DNA of 23,108 nt from assembly GCA_023411405.1 (NCBI GenBank), contig JAEYOU010000480.1:1-23108 (forward strand). Reading direction: 5' to 3'. How positions within the stretch are numbered: position 1 is the stretch's first letter; each line of letters starts with the position of its first letter. The notes under the pieces are model-generated. The model saw only the letters and a program-made list of their open reading frames with translations, had not been told where the DNA came from and did not search any database. Source of the DNA: Pseudomonadota bacterium. Lineage in GTDB: Bacteria; Myxococcota; Myxococcia; Myxococcales; Anaeromyxobacteraceae. The translations under genes were made by a program, and so were the position numbers. Of this stretch, positions 7,680 to 15,640 are shown in pieces.

Positions 7680-8293
7680 GGCTTGTTCTCCTTCGGGCTC
7701 GGGGGGCCGGCTTCTTCGGCCCCTTGCTCAGAAGCCGCCAGGAACGCGGGCCCGCGCGCGTCCCAGCGGCGCGCCTCGAGCATCGGGCGGAGGATCGAGC
7801 CGAGCGGGGCCCGCGGGTAGTAGGTCGCGTCCTTCGCGACCTTGTACACGGGGAAGGGCTCCTCCGCCCAGCGGAAGGTGAGCGTGCGCAGGTCGGCGCT
7901 CGAGGCCTCGAACTCGCGGGTGTGCTGGATCGAGCCCGTGGGGCACGGCTCGACGCAGAGGCCGCAGTACATGCACTTCGCCTCGTCGATGTCGAACTGG
8001 GTGACGAGCCGCTGCTTGGGGTTGGCCGGATCCTTCTCCAGCACGATGGCGATGCAGTCGATGGGGCAGGCGCGCTCGCAGGCCTGGCAGCCGGTGCAGA
8101 TGGCGGCGTCCACCTCGAGGAACCCGCGGTAACGCGCCGGCAGCGTGTCGCGCACCGGCAGCGGCGTGCGGTCGGGGTACTGGACCGTCACCGGCCGCCG
8201 GAGCAGGTGCGAGAGCGTGACGGACATGCCGTGCCAGATGGACCGGACGGTGGTCCCGATTGCGGCGGCGTAGGCGCGGACGTTCTGGGCCAA
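7676..8293 (-). CDS. nuoI: NADH-quinone oxidoreductase subunit I (operon 1)
   Basis: 205-residue peripheral subunit that carries clusters N6a and N6b and passes electrons to NuoB. Both ferredoxin-type motifs are complete: CTGCQACERACP (C66, C69, C72, C76) and CMYCGLCVEPCP (C107, C110, C113, C117). The N-terminal amphipathic region (TVRSIWHGMSVTLSHLLRRP) fits the membrane-surface anchor of NuoI. It lies 13 bp after nuoH and overlaps nuoJ by four bases. Similarity to the operon 2 copy is confined mainly to the cluster domain. Confidence 0.97.
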   Translation of the reverse strand: MAQNVRAYAAAIGTTVRSIWHGMSVTLSHLLRRPVTVQYPDRTPLPVRDTLPARYRGFLEVDAAICTGCQACERACPIDCIAIVLEKDPANPKQRLVTQFDIDEAKCMYCGLCVEPCPTGSIQHTREFEASSADLRTLTFRWAEEPFPVYKVAKDATYYPRAPLGSILRPMLEARRWDARGPAFLAASEQGAEEAGPPSPKENKP

Positions 8294-8306
8294 GGCTCGA
8301 CTCCCG

Positions 8307-9671
8307 TCACCAGTTTGTGAGATCCACCCGATCGCCCGCCGCGGAGACGTTGCGGAGGGTCAGCCGGAGGAAGAAGAAGGCGGTCACGAGGGAGGCCGCG
8401 GTCAGCGCGTACCCCGTCGCGCGCCCGGCCCACGGCGCGGCCGTCACGAGCAGCTGCCAGAACAGCGTGCCCACGAAGCAGGCGAAGGCGAAGGGCACGA
8501 GGTACTTCCAGCAGAGCGACATCATCTGGTCGACGCGGATGCGTGGCAGGGTCCAGCGGATCCAGACGATGAGGTTCAGGACCGCGAGCGTCTTCGCCAC
8601 GAAGACGACCATCGAGAGGACCTGGAGCCCCCACCAGCCGGCGCCCGGGACCGATCCCGCGGCGCCGCGGGCCGCCGCGTAGACCTCGGGGCCGACGAAC
8701 GGCACCTGCCAGCCGCCGAGGAAGAGCGTCACCGCGATCGCCGACATCACCCACAGGTTCCCGAACTCGACCAGGAAGTAGATCGCGAACCGGAACGACG
8801 AGTACTCCGAGAGGTAGCCGGCGACGAGCTCCGACTCCGCCTCGGGGAGATCGAACGGCGTGCGGTTCCCCTCGGCGAGCTGGGCGATGAAGAAGACGAC
8901 GAAGGCGACCAGCGCGAACGGGTTCGTGAAGACGTTCCACTCCCACGGCCAGGCGCCCTGCGCCGCGATCATCTCCTGCATGGAGAGGGTCCCGGCCATG
9001 AGCACCGGCACCATCGCGGCGAGCCCGGCGGGGATCTCGTAGGAGATCACCTGCGCCGCCGACCGCATCCCGCCGAAGAGCGACCACTTCGAGTTCGAGG
9101 ACCACCCCGCGAGCAGGATGCCGACCACCACGAGCGCCGTGACCGACAGCACGTACAGCACGCCGACGTTCAGATCGGCGGCGACGAGGCTCTGGCCGAA
9201 GGGGAGGACGACGAAGGTGAGGGCGAACCCGACGATGACGAAGTAGGGCGCGGCGCGGAACAGGACGGCGTCGGCGTCGGCGGGGACGAGGTCCTCCTTG
9301 AGGAGGAGCTTCACCGCGTCGGCGACCCACTGGAGGAACCCGCCGGCGCCCACGCGGTTGTAGCCCACGCGGCTGGACATGCGGGCGAACACCCGCATCT
9401 CCCACCAGACCGTGATGCCGGAGACGACCGCGCCGAACGTGACGAGCACCACCGCGAGGACGGCGAGGCCGGCGGCGTGGAGGAGGAAGACCTCCCCCTC
9501 CGACCAGCCCGCGGGGACGATGGTGCGGAGCGGGGAGAGGGCCACGATGAGGCCGAACAGCAGGCCCGGGAGGCCGACGCCGACGGCGAGCGTGAGGCCC
9601 AGGACGGCGCGGGCGCGGCGCCGCGCGGCCGGCGAGGCCCTCTCGGGGAGAAGGGCGGCAGGCTCGCTCAT
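8307..9671 (-). CDS. nuoH: NADH-quinone oxidoreductase subunit H (operon 1)
   Basis: 454-residue membrane subunit that joins the peripheral arm and forms much of the quinone chamber. Hallmarks are GYNRVGAGGFLQWVADAVKLLLKED (about 103-127), SNSKWSLFGGMRSAAQVISYE, and the acidic loop GNRTPFDLPEAESELVAGYLSEYSSF. The acidic loop has the usual spacing, with three residues between the Glu and the Gly-Tyr. It is longer than E. coli NuoH (325) through an N-terminal extension with an extra hydrophobic segment and C-terminal helices. ATG 9671 overlaps the nuoD stop as ATGA. The NADH-module genes nuoE, F and G, which usually lie between nuoD and nuoH, are absent here. Confidence 0.97.
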   Translation of the reverse strand: MSEPAALLPERASPAARRRARAVLGLTLAVGVGLPGLLFGLIVALSPLRTIVPAGWSEGEVFLLHAAGLAVLAVVLVTFGAVVSGITVWWEMRVFARMSSRVGYNRVGAGGFLQWVADAVKLLLKEDLVPADADAVLFRAAPYFVIVGFALTFVVLPFGQSLVAADLNVGVLYVLSVTALVVVGILLAGWSSNSKWSLFGGMRSAAQVISYEIPAGLAAMVPVLMAGTLSMQEMIAAQGAWPWEWNVFTNPFALVAFVVFFIAQLAEGNRTPFDLPEAESELVAGYLSEYSSFRFAIYFLVEFGNLWVMSAIAVTLFLGGWQVPFVGPEVYAAARGAAGSVPGAGWWGLQVLSMVVFVAKTLAVLNLIVWIRWTLPRIRVDQMMSLCWKYLVPFAFACFVGTLFWQLLVTAAPWAGRATGYALTAASLVTAFFFLRLTLRNVSAAGDRVDLTNW

Positions 9672-10807
9672 CGATCGATCTCCGGGGCGACCACGTCCAG
9701 GGAAGCAATGAGGGCCACGAGGTCCGCGACCATCAGGCCGGGGGAGATCGCGTCCACGATCCCCATCGCGGTGAACGAGCCGGTCCGGACCCGCACCCGC
9801 GCCGCCTTCTCGGTCCCGTCCGACACCACGTAGAAGGCCATCTCGCCGCGCGCGCTCTCCACGCGCGACATCGCCTCGCCCGCCTCCGGCTTGATGCGGC
9901 GCGGGACCTTGGCCATGTACGCGCCGTCGGGGAGCGACTCGAGCGCCTGGCGGACGAGCTTCGAGGACTCGGCCATCTCCAGGCAGCGGACGTAGAACCG
10001 ATCGAACGCGTCGCCGACCGTGCCGACGAACCCCTTGCCGACCGGGACCTGGAAGCGGAGCTGCGGATAGGCGGCGTACGGCACGTCGCGGCGCAGATCG
10101 AAGTCGACCCCGGAGCCGCGCAGGTTCGGGCCGGAGAGGCCGTAGTCGATGGCCATCGCGGCGGGGATCGGCGCGACGCCGGCGAGCCGCTTCACGAACA
10201 CCTCGTTGAACGAGATGAGCCGGTCGAACTCGACGAGGAACCGATCGAAGTGGTCGAGGAAGCGGAGGGTGCGGTCGCGCCAGCCCTCGGGCAGGTCGAA
10301 GGCGACGCCGCCGATCCGGTGGTAGTTGTAGGTGAGCCGCGACCCGCAGAGCGCCTCCATGAGGTCGTTCACGGTCTCCCGCTCGCGGACGCCGTGGAGC
10401 ATCGGCGTGAAGGCGCCGATGTCCATCGCCATCGTGCCCACCGAGAGGAGGTGGGACGCGATCCGGCAGAGCTCGCACGAGATGGCGCGGAGCCACTGGG
10501 CGCGGGGCGGGACCTCGAGCTTGAGCAGCCGCTCGACCGCGATCGCGTACCCCTCGTTCGGGAACATCGCGGCGACGTAGTCGATCCGGTCGGTGAACGG
10601 CATGAACCCGGGGTACCCGACCTGCTCGCCGATCTTCTCGATGGAGCGGTGCAGGTACCCGACGTCGGGGAGCGCCCTGCGGATCACCTCGCCGTCGGTC
10701 TCCACCATGAAGTTGATGACGCCGTGGGTGGACGGGTGCTGGGGACCGAAGTTGAGGATCATCTCCTCGCCGTCCGCCTGCAGCCGCCGGAGGATGAGCC
10801 GTTCCAT
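9668..10807 (-). CDS. nuoD: NADH-quinone oxidoreductase subunit D (operon 1)
   Basis: 379-residue 49-kDa-type subunit that forms the quinone site with NuoB. The quinone-contacting residues are kept: the second His of GPQHPSTHG (H28) and the Tyr of TDRIDYVAAM (Y77), equivalent to His38 and Tyr87 of the Thermus subunit. The nickel-hydrogenase-derived fold is complete to its C-terminal SPGLMVADLVALIASLD and ends in EIDR. Length is close to that of free-standing NuoD proteins. The start is ATG 10807, two bases after the nuoC stop, with an AAGG upstream. Confidence 0.97.
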   Translation of the reverse strand: MERLILRRLQADGEEMILNFGPQHPSTHGVINFMVETDGEVIRRALPDVGYLHRSIEKIGEQVGYPGFMPFTDRIDYVAAMFPNEGYAIAVERLLKLEVPPRAQWLRAISCELCRIASHLLSVGTMAMDIGAFTPMLHGVRERETVNDLMEALCGSRLTYNYHRIGGVAFDLPEGWRDRTLRFLDHFDRFLVEFDRLISFNEVFVKRLAGVAPIPAAMAIDYGLSGPNLRGSGVDFDLRRDVPYAAYPQLRFQVPVGKGFVGTVGDAFDRFYVRCLEMAESSKLVRQALESLPDGAYMAKVPRRIKPEAGEAMSRVESARGEMAFYVVSDGTEKAARVRVRTGSFTAMGIVDAISPGLMVADLVALIASLDVVAPEIDR

Positions 10808-10809
10808 GT

Positions 10810-11418
10810 TCAGGCCTTCTCGCCGGGGGCGGGGGTGGCGGGGGCCGCCGCGGCCGGCGCGGGCGACGCGACGGCGGCCTCGGGCTGCCGGAGCGCGCGG
10901 GCGCGCTCGTCCAGGCGGCGGAGCTCGACGAGCGGGTTCTCCCGGGTGTTGCCGATGCCGCGGTAGCCGCCGGCCTCCTGGTAGTCCTTGCGGAGCGGGT
11001 GGCCGATCCAGTCGTCCGGCAGGAGGATGCGCCGGAGATCGCCGTGGCCGGCGAACTCGACGCCGAACAGGTCGTAGACCTCGCGCTCGAACCACGTGGC
11101 CGCGCGCCAGACGCCCTCGACGGTGGGCACGCGCGGCGCCGCCCGGTCGGCCTCCACCTTGAGGACGATCGCGTGGCGGTGCTCGTAGGAGAACAGGTGG
11201 TACACGACCTCGATCACGTTCCGCTTCGGCGCGTCCACGGCCGTGAGGTCCTGGAGGAGGTCCATCCCCAGGGCGGGGTCCTCCTTGGCGAACCGGCAGA
11301 CGTCGACGATCCGCGCGGCGCGCACGAGGCAGAACGGATCCACCTTCGGCTCGCCGAGCGGTCCCACGTCGTCGCCGAACCGGGCCGACAGCCGCTCCTG
11401 GACTTCCTGTTCCGTCAT
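10810..11418 (-). CDS. nuoC: NADH-quinone oxidoreductase subunit C (operon 1)
   Basis: 202-residue 30-kDa-type subunit of the quinone module. The family signature FEREVYDLFGVEFAGHGDLR is followed by RILLPDDWIGHPLRKDY. An Ala/Pro-rich, low-complexity tail of about 30 residues ends the protein (PEAAVASPAPAAAAP). The start is ATG 11418, with GGAG nine bases upstream. Unlike the rest of operon 1, it is separated from nuoB by 140 bp. Confidence 0.96.
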   Translation of the reverse strand: MTEQEVQERLSARFGDDVGPLGEPKVDPFCLVRAARIVDVCRFAKEDPALGMDLLQDLTAVDAPKRNVIEVVYHLFSYEHRHAIVLKVEADRAAPRVPTVEGVWRAATWFEREVYDLFGVEFAGHGDLRRILLPDDWIGHPLRKDYQEAGGYRGIGNTRENPLVELRRLDERARALRQPEAAVASPAPAAAAPATPAPGEKA

Positions 11419-11558
11419 GCACACACTCCGCGTGATACCCCCGGGGGCGCCGCCCGGATGGCCGGTGGCCCCGTACCCCCGCACGCCCGGCCCGGGGGGG
11501 CCGGCGCCGGAGGCCGGACGAAGCGACGATCTGTGGAACAGCTCGCCGGTAGCGCGAT
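11419..11558 (-). other. 140-bp GC-rich gap between nuoB and nuoC of operon 1
   Basis: No gene is seen here. The stretch holds a perfect CCCCCGGGGG palindrome (11438-11447), a GGCCCC/GGGGCC pair (11467-11472 with 11497-11502), a run of seven G (11494-11500) and several GCC/GGC dyads, so its RNA could fold strongly. It does not contain the dispersed repeat found elsewhere in the window. The ribosome binding site of nuoC is at its downstream end. Confidence 0.5.
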
Positions 11559-12092
11559 CTACCGGGTCGCTGGGATGACGCGCGCGCCCTCGGGGCGGCG
11601 CTTCTCGGTCCACCGCTCGCGGCGGACGATCTCCTGCAATCGGATGAGCCCCTCGGTGAGGGCCTCGGGCCGCGGCGGGCAGCCGGGCACGTAGACGTCC
11701 ACCGGGACGATCTTGTCGACGCCCTTGCACACGGAGTACGCGCCCTGGAACAGCCCGCCGCAGTTGGAGCAGGAGCCCATCGAGATCACGTACTTCGGCT
11801 CGGCCATCTGGTCGTAGAGGAGCTTGGCGCGGACCGCCATCTTGTAGGTGAGCGTGCCCGCGACGATCATGAAGTCGGACTGGCGCGGCGAGGCGCGCGG
11901 GATCGCGCCGAAGCGCATCAGGTCGGCCCGGGGCCCGCCGGTCTGGATGAGCTCGATGCCGCAGCACGCGAGCCCGAACAGCAGGTACCAGAGCGAGTTC
12001 TCGCGGGCCATGTTGATGAGCTGATCGAGCTGGCTCGTGTGGAAGAGGGTGACGTCGCCGCTCGCCTCTCCCTGGCCCATCTTCGCCGCCAT
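11559..12092 (-). CDS. nuoB: NADH-quinone oxidoreductase subunit B (operon 1)
   Basis: 177-residue subunit that holds the terminal cluster N2, which reduces quinone. All four ligands are present: the adjacent pair C43-C44 (LACCGIEL), C108 (GSCSNCGG) and C138 (PGCPPRPE). The motif GSCSNCGG has an additional Cys (C111) where the operon 2 protein has Ser. The ATG at 12092 follows GGGAGAGAC; a second ATG four codons in (12080) is possible. It lies 37 bp after nuoA. Confidence 0.97.
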   Translation of the reverse strand: MAAKMGQGEASGDVTLFHTSQLDQLINMARENSLWYLLFGLACCGIELIQTGGPRADLMRFGAIPRASPRQSDFMIVAGTLTYKMAVRAKLLYDQMAEPKYVISMGSCSNCGGLFQGAYSVCKGVDKIVPVDVYVPGCPPRPEALTEGLIRLQEIVRRERWTEKRRPEGARVIPATR

Positions 12093-12129
12093 CGTCTCTC
12101 CCGTTCCCCGTCCCTCGTCCGATCCGTGT

Positions 12130-12603
12130 CTATGCCGCGGGCCGATCGTGCGCCACGTCCGCGACCGGCGCGGGGCCCGCGGCCGGCGCCTCCGGCGCCC
12201 GCTCGTCGAGCTTCTTGACCCACTCCAGATCGCCGCGCGCCCACACCCACGCCAGGCCGGCGACGAGGATCGCGGTGAAGATCAGGAGCTCCACGAGCGC
12301 CACCCACGCGGCAGGGCGCTGCTCGAGGAGGCCCGTCCGCACCCAGTCCCGGTAGACCGCCGCCACCGGGAACGTGAGCGCGATGTCCACCTCGAAGATC
12401 ACGAAGACGAGCGCGACCAGGTAGAACCGCGGATTGAAGTTGAACCAGGCCACCCCGACGGGCCGCTCGCCGCACTCGTAGATGCTGGCCTTCTCGGCGG
12501 TCGGCACGCGCGGCCCGAGGAGCCGCGAGAGCGTGATGCCGCCGAAAGCGACGGCGATCGCGACGAGGGCGAACGCCAGGACCGCGCCGAAATGGAATCC
12601 CAT
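12130..12603 (-). CDS. nuoA: NADH-quinone oxidoreductase subunit A (operon 1)
   Basis: 157-residue three-helix membrane subunit near the quinone tunnel entrance. IYECGERPVG (C44) and NPRFYLVALVFVIFEVDIAL are family hallmarks. The acidic pair reads E71-V-D73, the reverse of the usual D-x-E order. The C-terminus is extended by an Ala/Pro-rich tail of about 25 residues. It is the first gene of operon 1 and faces operon 2 across the divergent control region. The ATG at 12603 has only a weak AAGG upstream. Confidence 0.95.
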   Translation of the reverse strand: MGFHFGAVLAFALVAIAVAFGGITLSRLLGPRVPTAEKASIYECGERPVGVAWFNFNPRFYLVALVFVIFEVDIALTFPVAAVYRDWVRTGLLEQRPAAWVALVELLIFTAILVAGLAWVWARGDLEWVKKLDERAPEAPAAGPAPVADVAHDRPAA

Positions 12604-12658
12604 GCGGGTTGCCTTGAGTGTGCGTATCCTCTTGCCAACAATGAGGAAACGCAGGAGG

Positions 12659-12688
12659 GGGATACTCCCGTGCGGGCACCCAAGTCAA
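12659..12688 (-). promoter_or_regulatory. Candidate promoter of operon 1
   Basis: On the minus strand TTGACT (12688-12683) is followed after 18 bases by TATCCC (12664-12659). The -35 matches the housekeeping consensus at five of six positions; the -10 is weak. A start near 12652 would give a leader of about 50 bases before nuoA. Confidence 0.3.
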
Positions 12689-12695
12689 GTGCCCG
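12673..12695. promoter_or_regulatory. Inverted repeat, candidate operator
   Basis: CGGGCAC (12673-12679) and GTGCCCG (12689-12695) are perfect inverted arms around a 9-base spacer. The spacer contains the candidate -35 of operon 1, and the right arm ends eight bases before the candidate -35 of operon 2. A bound dimeric regulator could therefore affect both operons. No known regulator was identified from the arm sequence. Confidence 0.4.
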
Positions 12696-12702
12696 GAAAC
12701 CG

Positions 12703-12732
12703 TTGACAAAACTGGACCGCGCAGGCAGTTAA
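12703..12732 (+). promoter_or_regulatory. Candidate promoter of operon 2
   Basis: A perfect TTGACA at 12703-12708 is the best -35 box in the gap. At a spacing of 17-18 bases only CAGTTA or AGTTAA (12726-12732) is found, a poor -10. The -35 is convincing, the complete promoter less so. Confidence 0.35.
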
Positions 12733-12758
12733 GGGCCCGTCTGCACCCCCCTGCGAAC

Positions 12759-13127
12759 ATGAACGAACTCCTGGTCTACGTCCCCATCGCGCTCGTCACC
12801 GCCCTGGGGCTCGCCGTCGGGCTCCTGATGCTGTGGCTCTCGAACGTCCTCGGGCCGCGGCGGCCGAGCGCGGTGAAGGAGACGCCCTTCGAGTTCGGCT
12901 CGCAGCCGGTCAGCTCGGCGCGCGAGCGGTTCGGGGTCAAGTTCTACACGGTCGCGATCCTGTTCATCGTCTTCGACGTCGAGGCGGTGTTCGTCTACCC
13001 GTGGGCGGTCCTCCTCGCGGACGGGCTGGGCTGGCCCGGTTATGTCTCCATGGGGATCTTCGTCGCGACCCTGGTGGCCGGCCTGGCGTACGTCTGGAAG
13101 AAGGGCGTGCTGGACTGGGCGGACTGA
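12759..13127 (+). CDS. nuoA: NADH-quinone oxidoreductase subunit A (operon 2)
   Basis: 122-residue three-helix membrane subunit, the usual length. VKFYTVAILFIVFDVEAVFVYPWAVLL is a full family match with acidic residues in the normal order (D73, E75). The first loop reads TPFEFGSQPVSSARERF, so the frequent YECG cysteine is replaced by Phe. It clearly differs from the operon 1 copy in loop and tail, which suggests separate ancestry rather than a recent duplication. The ATG at 12759 is the first gene of operon 2. Confidence 0.96.
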   Translation: MNELLVYVPIALVTALGLAVGLLMLWLSNVLGPRRPSAVKETPFEFGSQPVSSARERFGVKFYTVAILFIVFDVEAVFVYPWAVLLADGLGWPGYVSMGIFVATLVAGLAYVWKKGVLDWAD

Positions 13128-13164
13128 CCGGCGACCGATTCCCTGGTCCGGAGGCAACGTACCG

Positions 13165-13713
<549 letters not shown>

Positions 13714-13721
13714 AGGCTCCC

Positions 13722-14243
13722 ATGTCCAAGGCCGTCATCGACGCGCTCGTCGAGCGCTTCCCCGACGCCGTGTACGACGCCTACGAGGGCGTCGGCGGCG
13801 ACGACTGCGCGTTCGTGAAGAAGGACCGGATCGCCGAGGTGTGCCGCCACCTCCGCGAGGTCGAGCGGTTCGATCTCGCGCCGTACATCACCGCGGTGGA
13901 CTACCTCGGCGTGGAGCCGCGGTTCGAGGTGGTCTACAACCTCCTCTCGCTCCCGCGGAACGCGCGCATCCGCCTGCGGGTGAAGGTGCCCGAGGGGGAG
14001 GACGGCGTGGTGCCGTCGGTGACCGGCGTCTGGCGCGGGGCCGACTGGTTCGAGCGCTACTGCTTCGACATGTACGGGATCCGGTTCACCGGGCACCCCG
14101 ACCTGCGGCGCCTCCTCATGTACGACGAGTTCGTGGGGCACCCGCTCCGCAAGGACTATCCGCTCAAGGGCCGGCAGCCGCTCGTCCCGGAGCGCGAGAT
14201 CCCCGACATCTTCCGCGGCCCCGGGCCCGAGGGCAGGGACTGA
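13722..14243 (+). CDS. nuoC: NADH-quinone oxidoreductase subunit C (operon 2)
   Basis: 173-residue 30-kDa-type subunit. GADWFERYCFDMYGIRFTGH followed by PDLRRLLMYDEFVGHPLRKDY is the family signature. It lacks the Ala/Pro-rich tail of the operon 1 copy. nuoB ends eight bases upstream and nuoD starts two bases after its stop, so the three genes are tightly packed. Confidence 0.96.
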   Translation: MSKAVIDALVERFPDAVYDAYEGVGGDDCAFVKKDRIAEVCRHLREVERFDLAPYITAVDYLGVEPRFEVVYNLLSLPRNARIRLRVKVPEGEDGVVPSVTGVWRGADWFERYCFDMYGIRFTGHPDLRRLLMYDEFVGHPLRKDYPLKGRQPLVPEREIPDIFRGPGPEGRD

Positions 14244-14245
14244 CC

Positions 14246-15565
14246 ATGGCCTCGCAGACCGTGAACGAACTCGAGTCCGTCGGGCCGGCCGGCCTCGACA
14301 CCCGCGCGACCCCCGGCTCCTTCGGCGCCGGCGAGGCCGCCCATCCGCTCGGCCGGGAGGCGCGGCCGGTGGCGCCGGGGGAGCTCGACGCCCCGCTGCC
14401 GGCCAAGCGCATGGTCGTGAACCTCGGTCCCTCCCACCCGGCGATGCACGGCGTGACGCGGGCGGTGGTGGAGCTCGAGGGCGAGACCATCCGGTCGATG
14501 AAGCTCGACATCGGCTTCCTGCACCGGGGGTTCGAGAAGAGCTGCGAGAACGTCACCTGGACGCAGTGCTTCCCGTACACCGACCGGCTCAACTACGTCA
14601 GCTCGATCATGAACAACGTCGGGTTCGCGCTGGCGGTGGAGAAGCTCTGCCGCCTCGAGATCCCCGAGCGCGCCCGCTACCTGCGCGTCGTGACGAGCGA
14701 GCTCCACCGGATCTGCGATCACCTCACGCTCGTCGGCGCGATGGGGCTCGAGCTCGGCGCGATGACGGTGTTCCTCTACGCCATCGAGGCGCGGGACGTG
14801 ATCTGGGACCGGCTCACCGAGCTCTGCGGCGCCCGGCTCACCTCCAACTACGCGCGCATCGGCGGCGTCGCCCGCGACATGCCCGACGGCTGGGCGGAGA
14901 AGACCCTCGCCACCCTCGACCGCGCGGCCGCGCTTCGCGACGAGGTCGACGGCCTCCTCACGCGCAACCGCATCTTCGTGGACCGGACCCGCGGGACCGG
15001 AAAGATCACGCGCGAGGACGCGATCGAGCTCGGCTTCACCGGCCCCTGCCTGCGCGCCTGCGGCGAGCCGTACGACCTCCGGAAGGCGGCCCCGTACCTC
15101 GTCTACGATCGGCTGGAGTTCGACGTCCCGGTGGGCACGAACGGTGACAACTTCGACCGCTACCTCATGCGGATGGAGGAGATGCGCCAGGCGGACAAGA
15201 TCGTCCGCCAGTGCTTCGCGCAGATGCAGCCGGGCGAGATCATCGTCGCCGACTGGGCGTACGCGCTCCCGCCCAAGCCGCAGGTCTACGGGACCATCGA
15301 GGGCGTGATGGCCCACTTCAAGCTCGTGATGGAGGGGATCAAGGTCCCCGCCGGCGAGGCCTACAGCTACACCGAGGCCGCCAACGGCGAGCTCGGGTTC
15401 TACGTGGTCTCGGACGGCGGCGGGCGGCCCTACAAGCTCGGCCTGCGCGCGCCGGGCTGGCCGATGCTGGCCGCCCTCCCGCACATGACGAAGGACGCGC
15501 TGCTCGCCGACCTCGTCCCCACCTTCGACAGCATCAACATGATCGGCGGCGAGGTGGAGCAGTAG
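14246..15565 (+). CDS. nuoD: NADH-quinone oxidoreductase subunit D (operon 2)
   Basis: 439-residue 49-kDa-type subunit. The quinone-site His (H68, second His of GPSHPAMHG) and Tyr (Y117 in TDRLNYVSSI) are both present. The core runs through SNYARIGGVARDMPDGW to the C-terminal FDSINMIGGEVEQ. It is about 60 residues longer than the operon 1 copy, chiefly from an N-terminal extension of about 40 residues (VNELESVGPAGLDTRATPG and onward) that looks disordered. AGGGA upstream supports ATG 14246. It is followed by a 75-bp gap with a hairpin repeat. Confidence 0.97.
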   Translation: MASQTVNELESVGPAGLDTRATPGSFGAGEAAHPLGREARPVAPGELDAPLPAKRMVVNLGPSHPAMHGVTRAVVELEGETIRSMKLDIGFLHRGFEKSCENVTWTQCFPYTDRLNYVSSIMNNVGFALAVEKLCRLEIPERARYLRVVTSELHRICDHLTLVGAMGLELGAMTVFLYAIEARDVIWDRLTELCGARLTSNYARIGGVARDMPDGWAEKTLATLDRAAALRDEVDGLLTRNRIFVDRTRGTGKITREDAIELGFTGPCLRACGEPYDLRKAAPYLVYDRLEFDVPVGTNGDNFDRYLMRMEEMRQADKIVRQCFAQMQPGEIIVADWAYALPPKPQVYGTIEGVMAHFKLVMEGIKVPAGEAYSYTEAANGELGFYVVSDGGGRPYKLGLRAPGWPMLAALPHMTKDALLADLVPTFDSINMIGGEVEQ

Positions 15566-15569
15566 CGCT

Positions 15570-15615
15570 CGCCCTTCGACTCCGGCCCTGCTGCGCAGGG
15601 CCTACGCTCAGGGCG
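15570..15615. repeat. Palindromic hairpin repeat between nuoD and nuoG
   Basis: GGCCCTGC (15584-15591) and GCAGGGCC (15595-15602) form a perfect 8-bp stem with a TGC loop. Outside it, CGCCCT (15570-15575) pairs with AGGGCG (15610-15615). The left side shares GCCCTTCGAC with the other dispersed repeats in the window, so it is a related but larger form. It fills most of the only sizeable gap in operon 2 and has no T-run, so it is not a classic terminator. It may stabilise or divide the transcript. Confidence 0.65.
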
Positions 15616-15640
15616 AACGGAGTCACGACAAGAGGAAGAG

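Larger units (their letters stand above)
12604..12758. promoter_or_regulatory. Divergent control region between the two nuo operons
   Basis: This 155-bp gap separates the two nuoA genes, which are transcribed away from each other. It is less GC-rich in places than the flanking genes and contains candidate -35 boxes for both directions and an inverted repeat, listed separately. No open frame in it looks like a gene. All transcription of both operons probably begins here, unless internal promoters exist. Confidence 0.75.

Noticed and set aside
12604..12650. Sigma-54-type promoter (TGGCA...TGC) upstream of operon 1
   Set aside because: TGGCAAGAGGATACGC on the minus strand has CG rather than GC at the required distance from GG, so it does not fit the GG-N10-GC rule.
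12604..12758. Rex (NADH-responsive) operator in the divergent nuo region
   Set aside because: No TTGTGA-N6-TCACAA-like sequence is present; TTGACAAAAC resembles one half only.
15566..15640. Rho-independent terminator between nuoD and nuoG
   Set aside because: The stem is strong but no T-run follows, and nuoG has a normal binding site close by, so full termination within the operon is unlikely.
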